From Candidatus Rifleibacteriota bacterium (GTDB taxonomy: Bacteria > Muiribacteriota > Ozemobacteria > Ozemobacterales > Ozemobacteraceae): DNA of 64,000 nucleotides. The stretch lies in NCBI GenBank assembly GCA_015232575.1, contig JADFZL010000021.1, positions 70,100 to 134,099 on the forward strand, written 5' to 3'. Positions 24,316 to 33,450 of the stretch are shown piece after piece (position 1 is the first letter of the stretch; each line of letters begins with the position of its first letter). The notes under the pieces are model-generated. The model ran no database searches, was not told the origin of the DNA, and saw only the letters and a list, made by a program, of their open reading frames with translations. The position numbers and the translations under genes are program-made.

Positions 24316-25576
24316 TTGCGAGAATAATAAATCCATTTTTATCAGGCCTGTTATTCTATTTATTCTGATTGTTCCGCTTATTCTCTGGATCTTGCCGTCA
24401 TCTGACGCTGGAATTGAATCTGATGAGCTGATGTCGGTTTCTGTACAACGCGGAAATCTCCTTGAAACATCAGTCTATTATGGGGAAATCCGGGCAAAAA
24501 AAACTGTTGATATTCATGTTCCGGAATTTCAGGAATACTTTGTTACAGTTAAAGAAGTTCTTGATGACGGAAAACTTGTAAAAATGGGTGACACGATAAT
24601 TCAAATCGAAGATTCCGGTTTCCGTAAAGCACTTGAGACTGCTATGAACGAGTTTGAACTTGCATCAGCAGACAGAGATAAACTTAAATTTGAACTGAAA
24701 AATGAGCGGATAAATCTTGAGCTTGATATTGAGCGGAAAAAGCTTGAACTGGAGAAAGCAAAGGTAATGGTTGTTGAGAATTCGATCGTTATTTCTCAGA
24801 TTGATCTGAAAAAATCAAAACTGGCAGTCGAACTCGCACAACTTGAGTTATCCCAGGCAGAAAAAGCTATCAGAGAATTTGATCAGAAGTGCCAGGTGGC
24901 GCTTAAAGTAAAAGATCTGAAAATTCTTGAGGCGAAAAAAACTGTTGAGCTTCAGCAGGCAAATATTGAAAAAGCTGTAGTCAAAGCTCCAAAAGATGGA
25001 ATAATATTTAAACCTTTTGTCAGACTGAATAATGATAAGGGACGCGTAGAAAAAAGTAAAGTTGTCAGTCCGGGTGATAAACTGCTTGAAATACCCGATC
25101 TGAGTGCATTCGAGGGTGAAATATTTATTTCTCCGTCTGATAATAAATTTGTATCAACTGGAGACAGAGTTAGAATTTTTCTGAGTATTCTTCCGGAAAA
25201 GTCTTTTGAAGGAGTTGTTGTTTCGAAGGACTTGTACGCAATGAGCAGAAATGAACGACTTGGACGAAACGATCCGGAAGGGTACCTCAAGGAATACCGC
25301 ACGGTTATTGATATAATTGCAAGTGATAGTGTTTTCAGACCGGGCATTACTTTCAAAGCTGAGATAAATTCAGTGATTGCAACTGATTGTCTTTTTCTTC
25401 CAAGAGCCGCAGTTGAAACAGATCTGGATGAAAAATCATGCGTTTATCAGAAACTGAATAACGAGGAAGTGAAAAAAAACATCACTACAGGCCGCGGCGG
25501 AATCAACTTTGTAGAAATTTCCAGTGGGCTGGCAGCCGGTGAATCTGTAATTTTCAGACGCCTCGAACAACCCTGA
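24308..25576 (+). CDS. Periplasmic adaptor (MacA/HlyD-like), second of two
   Basis: The product is 422 residues. A single N-terminal helix (PVILFILIVPLILWILPSS) anchors it. Then come the first half of the lipoyl motif (KEVLDDGKLVKMGDTIIQIEDSGF), a long coiled-coil hairpin rich in Glu/Lys/Leu (about 115-215), the second half (VVKAPKDGIIFKPFV), a beta-barrel and a membrane-proximal domain ending in GLAAGESVIFRRLEQ. This is the classic adaptor order. The start overlaps the permease stop by eight bases. Having two adaptors for one permease is unusual; they may form a mixed ring or serve different substrates. Confidence 0.9.
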   Translation: MNDCENNKSIFIRPVILFILIVPLILWILPSSDAGIESDELMSVSVQRGNLLETSVYYGEIRAKKTVDIHVPEFQEYFVTVKEVLDDGKLVKMGDTIIQIEDSGFRKALETAMNEFELASADRDKLKFELKNERINLELDIERKKLELEKAKVMVVENSIVISQIDLKKSKLAVELAQLELSQAEKAIREFDQKCQVALKVKDLKILEAKKTVELQQANIEKAVVKAPKDGIIFKPFVRLNNDKGRVEKSKVVSPGDKLLEIPDLSAFEGEIFISPSDNKFVSTGDRVRIFLSILPEKSFEGVVVSKDLYAMSRNERLGRNDPEGYLKEYRTVIDIIASDSVFRPGITFKAEINSVIATDCLFLPRAAVETDLDEKSCVYQKLNNEEVKKNITTGRGGINFVEISSGLAAGESVIFRRLEQP

Positions 25577-25622
25577 CCATTCTTAGTCATTCTTGACCAT
25601 TCCTAGCCTTTCCTGACCATTT
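25575..25622 (+). repeat. Short tandem repeat of CATTCTTGAC-like words
   Basis: The bases after the adaptor stop codon repeat TGACCATTCT / TAGTCATTCT / TGACCATTCC words with a period of about 10-11, for about four units. Confidence 0.7.
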
Positions 25623-25624
25623 GC

Positions 25625-25707
25625 TGTCATTTCGACCGAAGGGAGAAATCTCGTATTTTCCGCTTGATCGAACCTTTCTGAGATCTCTCCCTTCGGTCGA
25701 GATGACA
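25625..25707. repeat. Palindromic repeat family A, near-perfect copy
   Basis: The left arm TGTCATTTCGACCGAAGGGA and right arm TCCCTTCGGTCGAGATGACA are inverted repeats with few mismatches, around a variable centre of about 40 bases. Other copies are at 1938-2003, 2759-2794 (half) and 60141-60223. Confidence 0.92.
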
Positions 25708-25745
25708 AAATTATATCAACGCTCATTGAAAAGTTCCTATTTTCT

Positions 25746-25787
25746 CCCTTTCCCCATCGGCAGCGTAGGAGAGGTTAGGGGAAAGGG
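25746..25787. terminator. Hairpin between convergent units, possible terminator
   Basis: CCCTTTCCCC and GGGGAAAGGG are a perfect 10-bp inverted repeat 22 bases apart. It lies between the plus-strand exporter operon and the minus-strand epimerase gene. A clear T-run is missing, so termination is only possible. Confidence 0.4.
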
Positions 25788-25882
25788 TTCTTAATCTGAA
25801 AACCGGAACGTTTCTATGCCTTTTTATATAGTTCGCCAGGAGATTGATAATTTATGTTAGTGAGGGGAATGACGGGGCTCTA

Positions 25883-26974
25883 TCATTTATCCCAGGTTAT
25901 TCCGTCGATATGTTTAATTCCCAGTCCGGGAAGATCTGGAACGGTAATTACTCCGCCTTCGAATGAGATTCCGCCTTTTACAGGGTCTTCAGAGCAGAGA
26001 ACCGGGCTGTCGAGGTCGCATCTTGTAATTATTCTTTTTGCGCATGCAAGGTGTGCGGCCGCTGTAACACTTAATTTGCTTTCCATCATGCAGCCCATAA
26101 AACACTCAGTAGCGTGAAGCTCTGCAAGTGCGCAGACTGTCATTGCCTGGCGTAGCCCTGATGTTTTCATCAATTTAATATTCAGAAAGTCTGCCGCTTT
26201 CATAGATAATATTTTTTCTGCATCAAGAGGAGAAAACACGCTCTCATCGGCAAGAACAGGTGTTTGTATAGAGTCTCTGACCTGTTTGAGTCCTTCAACG
26301 TCATGAGCGGTAACAGGCTGTTCAAGCAATTCGATGCTGATTCCGCTTTCTTCAATCATTTTCATTATATGAATCGCTTCTTTTGATTTCCAGCCCTGAT
26401 TAGCATCAAGCCTCAAAGAAACGTCAGCTCCGACTGATTTTCTGATTTCCTGAATACGTTTGATATCAAGTTTATAATCTTGTCCAACTTTCAGTTTTAA
26501 TATTCTGAACCCGCGGGATATTGCTTCAATAGAGTCCTTCGCCATTTCCTCAGGTGAGTTGAGGCTTATTGTTAGATCAGTTTCAACTTTATTTCTGAAT
26601 CCGCCGAGAAATCTGTAGAGAGGAATTTTGTACATCTGGCAGAAAAGATCATGAAGAGCGATATCAACAGCGGCTTTGGCGCTGGTATTTTTTATGCACG
26701 ATGTTTCAAGAAGAAAAAGAACTTCGTCCAGGTTTTCAATTCTTTTTCCGATAAGTCTGGGTTTGATGAATTCGTGGATTGCTCCGCGAATTCCGGCTGA
26801 AGAATCACCGGTTATTGGTCCGGTGGCGGGAGCTTCACCTAAACCAGAAATACCATCATCTGTTTCGATAAGTACAATGTTTGTGACAAGATGTTCGAGG
26901 GTTCTCAGAGCAGTTTTGAAAGCCTTCCTGAGCGGAATGGACAAAGTCCCGGTTTTAATATCTATAATCTTCAT
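25883..26974 (-). CDS. Dipeptide epimerase (L-Ala-D/L-Glu epimerase family)
   Basis: The product is 363 residues of the enolase superfamily. The start at 26974 is preferred because AAGGA lies nine bases upstream; an ATG two codons earlier would leave only three. Key residues match the L-Ala-D/L-Glu epimerases: KLKVG with Lys160 and Lys162, metal ligands Asp190, Glu218 and Asp243, and Lys267 in NIKLMK. The enzyme epimerises dipeptides from murein turnover so the amino acids can be reused. It is the third gene of an amidase-DUF819-epimerase operon, which supports the murein role over other substrates. Confidence 0.9.
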   Translation of the reverse strand: MKIIDIKTGTLSIPLRKAFKTALRTLEHLVTNIVLIETDDGISGLGEAPATGPITGDSSAGIRGAIHEFIKPRLIGKRIENLDEVLFLLETSCIKNTSAKAAVDIALHDLFCQMYKIPLYRFLGGFRNKVETDLTISLNSPEEMAKDSIEAISRGFRILKLKVGQDYKLDIKRIQEIRKSVGADVSLRLDANQGWKSKEAIHIMKMIEESGISIELLEQPVTAHDVEGLKQVRDSIQTPVLADESVFSPLDAEKILSMKAADFLNIKLMKTSGLRQAMTVCALAELHATECFMGCMMESKLSVTAAAHLACAKRIITRCDLDSPVLCSEDPVKGGISFEGGVITVPDLPGLGIKHIDGITWDK

Positions 26975-27001
26975 ATTCATTATTCCTTAAAAATTTAGGT
27001 A

Positions 27002-28165
27002 TCAAATAATGGCAAGAATTTTCCCTACTGCAAGTCCAACGGGAGTTCCGATGATATAGCCGAGCATTGCCATCAGAACGCCTACCGGAACAAGAACTTC
27101 GCTATAGGCGGCAGCAAGAATTGGAGCAGAGGCTATTCCACCGATGTTTGCAAGACTTGCAACACCGCATGTAAAAAGATCAAGTTTAAACAGTTTTGCA
27201 ATTGTTGCCAGTAGTACTGCATGAATGAAAATGATGAGAATTCCTGAAAAAATAAACGCCGGAGCACCGCTGAACGCGCTGAGGTCAGTTCTTGAGGCCA
27301 TAAGCGCCACAATAACATACAACGAAAAACTTGAAAGGTTAGAAATTCCCTGAGTTTTGCCAAGGCTTGTCATGGCGCAGATTATTCCGATTGCGGTAAT
27401 GATAAGAACCGTCCATGTATATGTCGAAACAAATTCAGAGTCCGGAAGATAGGCGGCAGCGCTTCCGGATATTGCTGAAAAGAAAAATGCGGATCCAGTA
27501 AGCAGGGTGAAATCTGAGAAAGTGCTCTCAGCGGTTTTATCACATGTCTTATCCGAATTACCGAGTTCACTTCCGATTTTGGTCAATTGCTCTGTATCAG
27601 CTCCGGTCCATCTGTTAAAGCGTGCAGCCATCGGAACAAACATCAGCAGTAACATGACCCAGAGAGAATAAGCTATCGAATCAGTAATCAATGCGTAACC
27701 CATAAGCGAATCGGGAACTTTGAGAGCGAGTTGTATGGCAGCCATGTTTCCGGTACCGCCGATCCAGGAGCCGCACAGTGCAGAAAGCGCTTTCCAGGAA
27801 TCTGGTGCAAGATGGTTTTTCATTATCATATATGTGATGATGAAACCAAGACAGATAGAAAATGTTGCAGAAAAAAATCCCAGAATCATTCTGGGGCCAA
27901 GTTGAAATATTCTTCGAAGATCGCATCGCAGCAGCATCAGATAGATCATTGCCGGGAGCAGGTTATTTTTTACTTCTTTGTAATAGAAACTAATTTCATC
28001 TGTTTTTTTCCAGACTCCCGCAGTTGCGAGGAGCATTACAGAGAAGTAAAGGAAAACTATTCCCGGTACCCATGCAAAAAACCTCTGGTACTTTTTGTCA
28101 AGCTGAACTATAACTGCTGCGATGAAAACCAGTGATGCCAGATAGGAGAAACCAGTTTGAATCAT
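27002..28165 (-). CDS. DUF819 family integral membrane protein
   Basis: The product is 387 residues with about ten membrane helices. The family hallmark segment is GSWIGGTGNMAAIQLAL, and a second glycine-rich segment near the end reads GVASLANIGGIASAPILAAAYSEVLVPVGVLMAMLGYIIGTPVG. The two are placed like half-repeats in many carriers. DUF819 proteins have no firmly known substrate. The gene overlaps the upstream amidase by ATGA and is followed after 27 bases by the dipeptide epimerase, so it may import murein peptides released by the amidase. That role is an inference from context. Confidence 0.85.
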   Translation of the reverse strand: MIQTGFSYLASLVFIAAVIVQLDKKYQRFFAWVPGIVFLYFSVMLLATAGVWKKTDEISFYYKEVKNNLLPAMIYLMLLRCDLRRIFQLGPRMILGFFSATFSICLGFIITYMIMKNHLAPDSWKALSALCGSWIGGTGNMAAIQLALKVPDSLMGYALITDSIAYSLWVMLLLMFVPMAARFNRWTGADTEQLTKIGSELGNSDKTCDKTAESTFSDFTLLTGSAFFFSAISGSAAAYLPDSEFVSTYTWTVLIITAIGIICAMTSLGKTQGISNLSSFSLYVIVALMASRTDLSAFSGAPAFIFSGILIIFIHAVLLATIAKLFKLDLFTCGVASLANIGGIASAPILAAAYSEVLVPVGVLMAMLGYIIGTPVGLAVGKILAII

Positions 28166-29193
28166 AATTCCTCGGGTATTTCGTTTAATTTTTTCATGCC
28201 GATATTTTTGATGATTTCTTCGATATAATAAGGGTGACGATTATAAACAGTATCACCGGGGCAGGTTTTGGTCGAAAAATTCCTGTGACCGTACAACTCT
28301 CTTTCCGGATTGATCTTATAATTGTAACAAAGCCAAGAAAGAAGTTTCAGAAGCGAGGTTTCAATTTTTTCATTCAGCGGATCTTTTTCCGGATCGTAAT
28401 TGCCAATAACGCATACACCGATCATTGATTTATTTGGAGAACAGTGCGACCCAACGGCTGTGTCTGGGCGACCTTCGTAGATGAGCCCATCAGGTCCGAT
28501 CAGGTAATGATATCCGATGTCAATCCAGCCAGTGTTTGAGCTGTCCATGTGATAACCCTGAATTCCGCGTATGCTCGCTGAACCGATGTATTGAAGCTGA
28601 TTTGGAATCCATGAATGATGGACAACGATTTTTGTCGGAGAATGAAGTGTATAGTCTGATTTTGGAGGTCTTGCTCCCCATTGTTTGCGTGTAACGATTT
28701 CAGGTTTTGGAAAATCAATAGTTGTAGTGATTGGTTTCGGTTTTTTCTCAAGGGAAATCATTACTTCTTCGCCGAGTTTTTTTCCCTGCGCGGTAAAGCT
28801 TTTGATAACGGTCTTTCCGCCTGATTTGTCTAACACAATAAAAAGCATCTGATATGCGTTTGTCGGAAGAGTTTTTGCAAAATGGTATTCATTATCAAAT
28901 TCTTTGTAATCCGTCCAGCGATTTGAGTAATCCATTCTAAAACGTGCATAGCAATGAACTTCTGCCTGATCTGATTTCTCAGAATCAACTGAAATGAGAA
29001 GGTTGTCCATAGGGGAATTAAGCTCATAGACCTGACTTTCAAATCTTGCATAAGTCTTGTCCGATGTCTCAAAATTCAGCGTGACCGCAGTCTGGTACTG
29101 GGCGGTGTCTTCGTCCGCAGTACAAACAGACAAACCATTCAAAAGAAAATAACACACAGCTGCCAGGATAAAAAACCTTTTGCTACTTTTCAT
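28162..29193 (-). CDS. Secreted N-acetylmuramoyl-L-alanine amidase (PGRP/Amidase_2 type)
   Basis: The product is 343 residues from ATG 29193 (AAGGA upstream; a TTG two codons earlier is less likely). A signal peptide of about 26 residues is followed by a beta-rich domain (about 35-160) of unknown role and then a PGRP-like amidase domain. Zinc ligands are visible: His192 in VVHHS, His303 in YGHRNFSTKTCPG and Cys311. A conserved Tyr (YHYLIGPDGLIYEGR) is also present. It cuts the bond between MurNAc and L-Ala, releasing the stem peptide that the DUF819 and epimerase genes may handle. It begins the operon. Confidence 0.93.
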   Translation of the reverse strand: MKSSKRFFILAAVCYFLLNGLSVCTADEDTAQYQTAVTLNFETSDKTYARFESQVYELNSPMDNLLISVDSEKSDQAEVHCYARFRMDYSNRWTDYKEFDNEYHFAKTLPTNAYQMLFIVLDKSGGKTVIKSFTAQGKKLGEEVMISLEKKPKPITTTIDFPKPEIVTRKQWGARPPKSDYTLHSPTKIVVHHSWIPNQLQYIGSASIRGIQGYHMDSSNTGWIDIGYHYLIGPDGLIYEGRPDTAVGSHCSPNKSMIGVCVIGNYDPEKDPLNEKIETSLLKLLSWLCYNYKINPERELYGHRNFSTKTCPGDTVYNRHPYYIEEIIKNIGMKKLNEIPEEL

Positions 29194-29556
29194 ACTCAAT
29201 CCTTCCTTAATACAAAAAATACTAAATACTCATTACTTAAACTTGCTTAAAAATTTGTATCAACGGATACTTTAGACAGTCTATTCAATAAAGTACAAAA
29301 AATCAACATCTGGAAAAATATTTTCTGTGCTTCGAGATGCTTGTCCAGAAGCAACTTACACTTTGGTGTTTCATAATTTATGCAAGGTGAGTCCTCACAA
29401 TTTGTTTGCTGCAGCAGCTTATGGCTATTGGGTGAGTATTGTGATATTCAATTTGTGAAGATATGTCATTCTCATCAGTAACAAAAAAATTGCTGCAGCA
29501 CCAAGAATTCTTAATATTTCGGCATCTGATGCTCATTTTCGCGAAGTTTATTTTTC
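29194..29556. other. Intergenic stretch between divergent units
   Basis: No gene is visible. The segment holds small GCTGCAGCAGC-like palindromes but no repeat family or RNA gene that I recognise. Promoters for both the amidase operon and the secretion cluster must lie in or beside it. Confidence 0.5.
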
Positions 29557-29585
29557 TTGACTTTCAATTAATTGAGGAATATATA
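29557..29585 (+). promoter_or_regulatory. Sigma-70-like promoter for the secretion cluster
   Basis: TTGACT (29557-29562) and TATATA (29580-29585) are 17 bases apart, about 100 bases before the pseudopilin ATG. The -10 could equally be read two bases later as TATACT. Confidence 0.55.
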
Positions 29586-29598
29586 CTTAAAACGGGTG

Positions 29599-29613
29599 GC
29601 GATTTTAAATCGC
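29599..29613 (+). promoter_or_regulatory. Perfect inverted repeat in the leader of the secretion cluster
   Basis: GCGATTTTAAATCGC is a 7-1-7 perfect inverted repeat starting 14 bases after the -10 box. The position would suit a repressor site or a short leader hairpin. Confidence 0.4.
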
Positions 29614-29685
29614 TTCTCCGGAAGTTATTTATAAGATGATATGTACCATCTTAAATTTTAAATTTTAAATTTTGGAGGAACCTTC

Positions 29686-30201
29686 ATGAAGAGAGGTTTT
29701 ACGTTGCTTGAGCTTTTGCTCGTTGTTGCTATTCTGGCTATTTTAGCCGCTGCTGTCGGTCCCAGCTTTTTGAGACAGGGAAACGATGCAATGATGAATG
29801 CCAGAAAAGACAAGTTTATCAATAATCTGAATACAATTACTCTTGCCACTAACATGACATTGCTTGCATCGGATACTATTCAGCAGCTTTTCAGCAGTAA
29901 CACTACATATACCAATGTTTATTCCCCAGCTGGCACTACCGATGGTCTTAAATATCTGGTCGCCAGTAGTGTAATTCAACTTGATACAGGTTTATACGAA
30001 AATGCTCAGGGCCAGATCAGATACTTCGGTCTTGCAGTAGATTGTGGACAAACTGATAATCCCGGATTACCTGGATCCTATTCCATCGTATTATATTCAA
30101 ATGCGACGACTCCAACTATTATTACCAATGGAGATAATGTGTTGGGACGTCTAAAGACCAGTAGTGCTGGTGATTATTGGGAATTAATTAAAAATCAGTA
30201 G
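29686..30201 (+). CDS. Major pseudopilin (GspG-like / type IV pilin-like)
   Basis: The product is 171 residues. The prepilin leader is only four residues (MKRG), followed by the processed N-terminus FTLLELLLVVAILAILAAAVGP with Glu at +5. After about 50 helical residues a beta-rich C-terminal domain follows (SSVIQLDTGLYENAQGQIRYFGLAVDCG). GGAGG lies nine bases before the ATG, preceded by a tandem AAATTTT stretch. It is the first gene of the cluster, consistent with the main fibre subunit. The C-terminal domain lacks an obvious calcium-binding GspG loop, so a type IV pilin-like assignment remains open. Confidence 0.88.
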   Translation: MKRGFTLLELLLVVAILAILAAAVGPSFLRQGNDAMMNARKDKFINNLNTITLATNMTLLASDTIQQLFSSNTTYTNVYSPAGTTDGLKYLVASSVIQLDTGLYENAQGQIRYFGLAVDCGQTDNPGLPGSYSIVLYSNATTPTIITNGDNVLGRLKTSSAGDYWELIKNQ

Positions 30202-30227
30202 TGAATTGATCAGTTACAAAAAATCAT

Positions 30228-30255
30228 ACAGCCCGGCATTTAAAATGCCGGCTGT
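30228..30255 (+). terminator. Hairpin after the pseudopilin gene, possible attenuator
   Basis: CAGCCCGGCATT and AATGCCGGCTG pair with one bulged C around a short AT loop. No long T-run follows, so it may stabilise the upstream mRNA or partly terminate, giving more pseudopilin than the downstream proteins. Confidence 0.55.
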
Positions 30256-30311
30256 AATTAGATTTAGCATGTGTTAGATGTGCTGATTTTTCATATCTTA
30301 GGGGAGAAAAC

Positions 30312-31961
30312 GTGAAACGAATTGGCGATGTTTTGACTGATGCCGGACTTCTTACCCACGCTCAATTACAGGATGCTCTTGAGTATTCAAGAAAGCATGG
30401 CTTGAAGATGGGCGAAGCTCTGATTGAGATGGGCCTTATCAGTGAAAGTGAGCTTCTTCAGTGCCTGAGCAAACAACTCGGAATAGCTATTCTTCCGGAT
30501 AAGGAAATAACAGTTGATCCCAGCCTTGTACATGAGATTCCGTATCCTCTTGCAAAAAAGTATAACATTATTCCTTTGTACATTCAGAATGGAAAGCTTG
30601 TTGTCGTAACTTCTGATCCATTAAATATTGCAATTGTCGATGAACTTGAAAATCGCACAAAAAAGCCTGTTTCACTTATCCTTGCAAGTTCAAAAAAAAT
30701 TGCAGTTGCAATAGAACAATATTTCTCCGGAACTGAACATATTTCTCAAACTCTTAAACAGGTTCAGCAGATTGAAGATGAAAATCTCCTTTCCAGAATA
30801 GATGTTAAAGATGCTGATATTAACGATACTCCGGTAGTAAAATTTGTAAATCAAATGCTTGAAAAAGCTGTACAGGAAAAAGCTTCCGATATTCATATTG
30901 AAATTGACACTGTTGATTTCCATATTCGTTTCAGAATAGACGGCATTTTGCAGACTATGTTCCGTCCTAAACCTCAATTGCATCCTTTGATAATTTCCCG
31001 GCTTAAAGTCATGTCACGTATGGATGTCAGCGAACATCGTATTTCACAGGATGGCAGAATCAAAATAAAAATTGAAAGTGAGTTTGTTGACTTTCGCGTC
31101 GCAACTGTTCCGTGCATGCATGGCGAAAAAATGGTGATTCGTGTTTTAAATCAGGGTCCGAAATTTCTTCAATTGTCAGAACTTGGATTTGAAAAATCGA
31201 ATCTGAAGCGTCTGGAATTGCTTATTACACGAAAACATGGGCTTGTCCTTGTCTCTGGACAGACTGGTTCAGGAAAGACAACCACAATGTATTCGATTCT
31301 GCGCGTTTTGAATCGTGAGGGCGTTAATATTATTACCCTTGAAGATCCGGTTGAAATTCAACTTGCTCTTCTTAATCAGATTCAGGTTAATCCAAAAGTC
31401 GATTTAACCTTTGCGAATGGATTGCGCTCTATTTTGCGTATGGATCCTGATGTTATCATGGTTGGTGAAATTCGTGATTCTGAAACTGCAAAGCTTGCAA
31501 TTAACGCTTCCATGACTGGACATCTTGTACTTTCTACTATTCACACTGGTGTTGCAGCCGAAGTTCCTGTAAGACTTATGGAAATGGGTGTCGAACCTTA
31601 TCTGGTGGCAAACACTCTAATTGGTGCAATTGCGCAAAGGCTGGTAAGAATAAACTGTCAAACCTGTCGGGAGCCGGAAGAAACACCAGTACAATTTATG
31701 GGGAAAACCAAAATTGACTTTAAGAGCTTTCGTGGTAAAGGCTGCCCTGCCTGTAACAGAACAGGTTACCGCGGTCGAACTTGCATTGCTGAAGTTTTAC
31801 CAATTGACTCTGAGATACGCCAGTTGTTTTTGCGGCAAAGTGATTATGAACAAATTCATCAATCTGCTGTTGCCGCTGGAATGGTGCCAATTCTGGATAG
31901 CGGATTAGAGAAAGTCCGTGCAGGTTTAACAAGTTTCGAAGAGCTCGCAAGGGTAATCTAA
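30312..31961 (+). CDS. gspE: Type II secretion / type IV pilus assembly ATPase (GspE/PilB)
   Basis: The product is 549 residues and starts with GTG, with GGGGAG just upstream. The N-terminal GspE-I/II-like domain (DVLTDAGLLTHAQLQDALEYSRKHG) is present. The core has Walker A GQTGSGKTT near 316-324, the Asp box LEDPVE, Walker B IMVGEIRD and the His box STIHTG. A four-cysteine zinc motif is seen (CQTCREP... and CPACNRTGYRGRTC). It powers pseudopilus or pilus assembly from the cytoplasm. It is four bases from gspF. Confidence 0.96.
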   Translation: MKRIGDVLTDAGLLTHAQLQDALEYSRKHGLKMGEALIEMGLISESELLQCLSKQLGIAILPDKEITVDPSLVHEIPYPLAKKYNIIPLYIQNGKLVVVTSDPLNIAIVDELENRTKKPVSLILASSKKIAVAIEQYFSGTEHISQTLKQVQQIEDENLLSRIDVKDADINDTPVVKFVNQMLEKAVQEKASDIHIEIDTVDFHIRFRIDGILQTMFRPKPQLHPLIISRLKVMSRMDVSEHRISQDGRIKIKIESEFVDFRVATVPCMHGEKMVIRVLNQGPKFLQLSELGFEKSNLKRLELLITRKHGLVLVSGQTGSGKTTTMYSILRVLNREGVNIITLEDPVEIQLALLNQIQVNPKVDLTFANGLRSILRMDPDVIMVGEIRDSETAKLAINASMTGHLVLSTIHTGVAAEVPVRLMEMGVEPYLVANTLIGAIAQRLVRINCQTCREPEETPVQFMGKTKIDFKSFRGKGCPACNRTGYRGRTCIAEVLPIDSEIRQLFLRQSDYEQIHQSAVAAGMVPILDSGLEKVRAGLTSFEELARVI

Positions 31962-31965
31962 AAAC

Positions 31966-33183
31966 ATGAACTTTCAATATAAGGCCAGAAAACCAGATGG
32001 TACAGAAATTCAGGATGTAGTTGAAGCTGCTGATGAACGTGAAGCAGTAAGACTTCTTTCCAGTCAGGGTGTTTTAGTTACCCGCGTCAGCCGCGGAAGT
32101 TCTGGTTTGAGTCTGAATACAGAAATCCGTGCTCTGACATGGATTCCTTCTGCCGTCTATAATGCTTTTTTAATTCAGCTCTCAATGTTTATCCGAAGTG
32201 GTGTTCCTTTAGCTGAAGCTCTTGCTTCACTCGAAGGCGGTGAAACACATCGTTCGTTTAAAAGGGTTATTGCAGATGTTCTTCGAGAGGTTGAGAAGGG
32301 ACGCTCTTTTTCTTCTGCTCTGACGACTCATCCTGAAGTTTTTGATTCCTTTTTTACCAGCATGATTAGAATTGCTGAAGCTGGTGGCGTTCTTGAGCAG
32401 GTTCTTGATAAACTTGCAAAAATAAATCAAAGATCGGTTACTCTGAAAAGTCAGATTATCGGTGCTGTTACATATCCGATATTACTTGTAACCGTAGCTA
32501 CCGCAGTGATGTTTCTTCTTTTCAGTTATGTACTTCCCAGATTTGCTGGTATTTTTCAAATGTCGAATCTTGCCATACCATTGCCAACACAGATTCTTAT
32601 GGGTATCAGCAGTTTTACCACCGCAAATTTTTCATTGCTGCTTTTAGCGCTTGTTTCTTTCTTTGTGCTGTGTTTTCTCGCCATAGTAACTACAACCGGA
32701 CGCTCAATTTCTGGTGAAATTTTCCTTCGATTACCTGTCACCGGACCGGTAGTACAGAGTTATCTTGTAGTACATATTTCGGAAACTCTGGGTTTGCTTC
32801 TCGGGGCAGGGGTTCCGCTGCTTGAGCTTCTGCTTGCTGTTGAAAATACCTTGACCATGCCTACTGCACGCCGTCTGATTGAAACGATGCGCAATTATGT
32901 TGAACGCGGAAGCACACTCAGACTATCTCTGGAGGGAAATATTGTTTTTCCTGCCATGGTACTTAAACTGGTCGAGACAGGCGAGAAAACAGGTAATCTG
33001 GACAAGGTATTTGATGAAGTAGCTGTTTTTTATGATAACAGTCTGCAAACAACTATTCGTGCAGCATTAAGCATAATTGAACCGGCTTTGCTGGTTATTA
33101 TTGCAGGGTTCGTAGGTTTTGTGATGCTTGCGATAATAATGCCTATCTTCAAGATGTCTTCCGCAATGCGTTCATCAGGTTAA
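31966..33183 (+). CDS. gspF: Inner-membrane platform protein (GspF/PilC)
   Basis: The product is 405 residues. It starts with the usual N-terminal region (MNFQYKARKPDGTEIQDVVEA) and then has two GspF domains, each with the FxxxLSxxIxSGxPLxEAL pattern (FLIQLSMFIRSGVPLAEAL, VVHISETLGLLLGAGVPLLELL). Three membrane helices are placed as in the family. It is the rotating or anchoring platform that the ATPase works on. There is no ribosome site beyond a weak one; four bases separate it from gspE, so they are coupled. Confidence 0.95.
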   Translation: MNFQYKARKPDGTEIQDVVEAADEREAVRLLSSQGVLVTRVSRGSSGLSLNTEIRALTWIPSAVYNAFLIQLSMFIRSGVPLAEALASLEGGETHRSFKRVIADVLREVEKGRSFSSALTTHPEVFDSFFTSMIRIAEAGGVLEQVLDKLAKINQRSVTLKSQIIGAVTYPILLVTVATAVMFLLFSYVLPRFAGIFQMSNLAIPLPTQILMGISSFTTANFSLLLLALVSFFVLCFLAIVTTTGRSISGEIFLRLPVTGPVVQSYLVVHISETLGLLLGAGVPLLELLLAVENTLTMPTARRLIETMRNYVERGSTLRLSLEGNIVFPAMVLKLVETGEKTGNLDKVFDEVAVFYDNSLQTTIRAALSIIEPALLVIIAGFVGFVMLAIIMPIFKMSSAMRSSG

Positions 33184-33450
33184 AAATAAAAATTATGATT
33201 TTAAATAGAGATAAAGAAAAAAAAATATATAATTATTATTCTGAGATGAGGAAAAAATTCTTATGAGAGTGATTAATTGAGCATTCTTTTCAATGATACG
33301 TAGCGTTGTTTAGATAACGAAAGTCTGATTTGGAAATCCACACCGGATCATAATAACTATGCGTACCGTTGATTCTTTTTTAAGTTCCATTACTTGAACA
33401 GCACGTTTATTTAGACAAGTTTTATCTGAGAGTGAAAGGACTTGAAGAGC

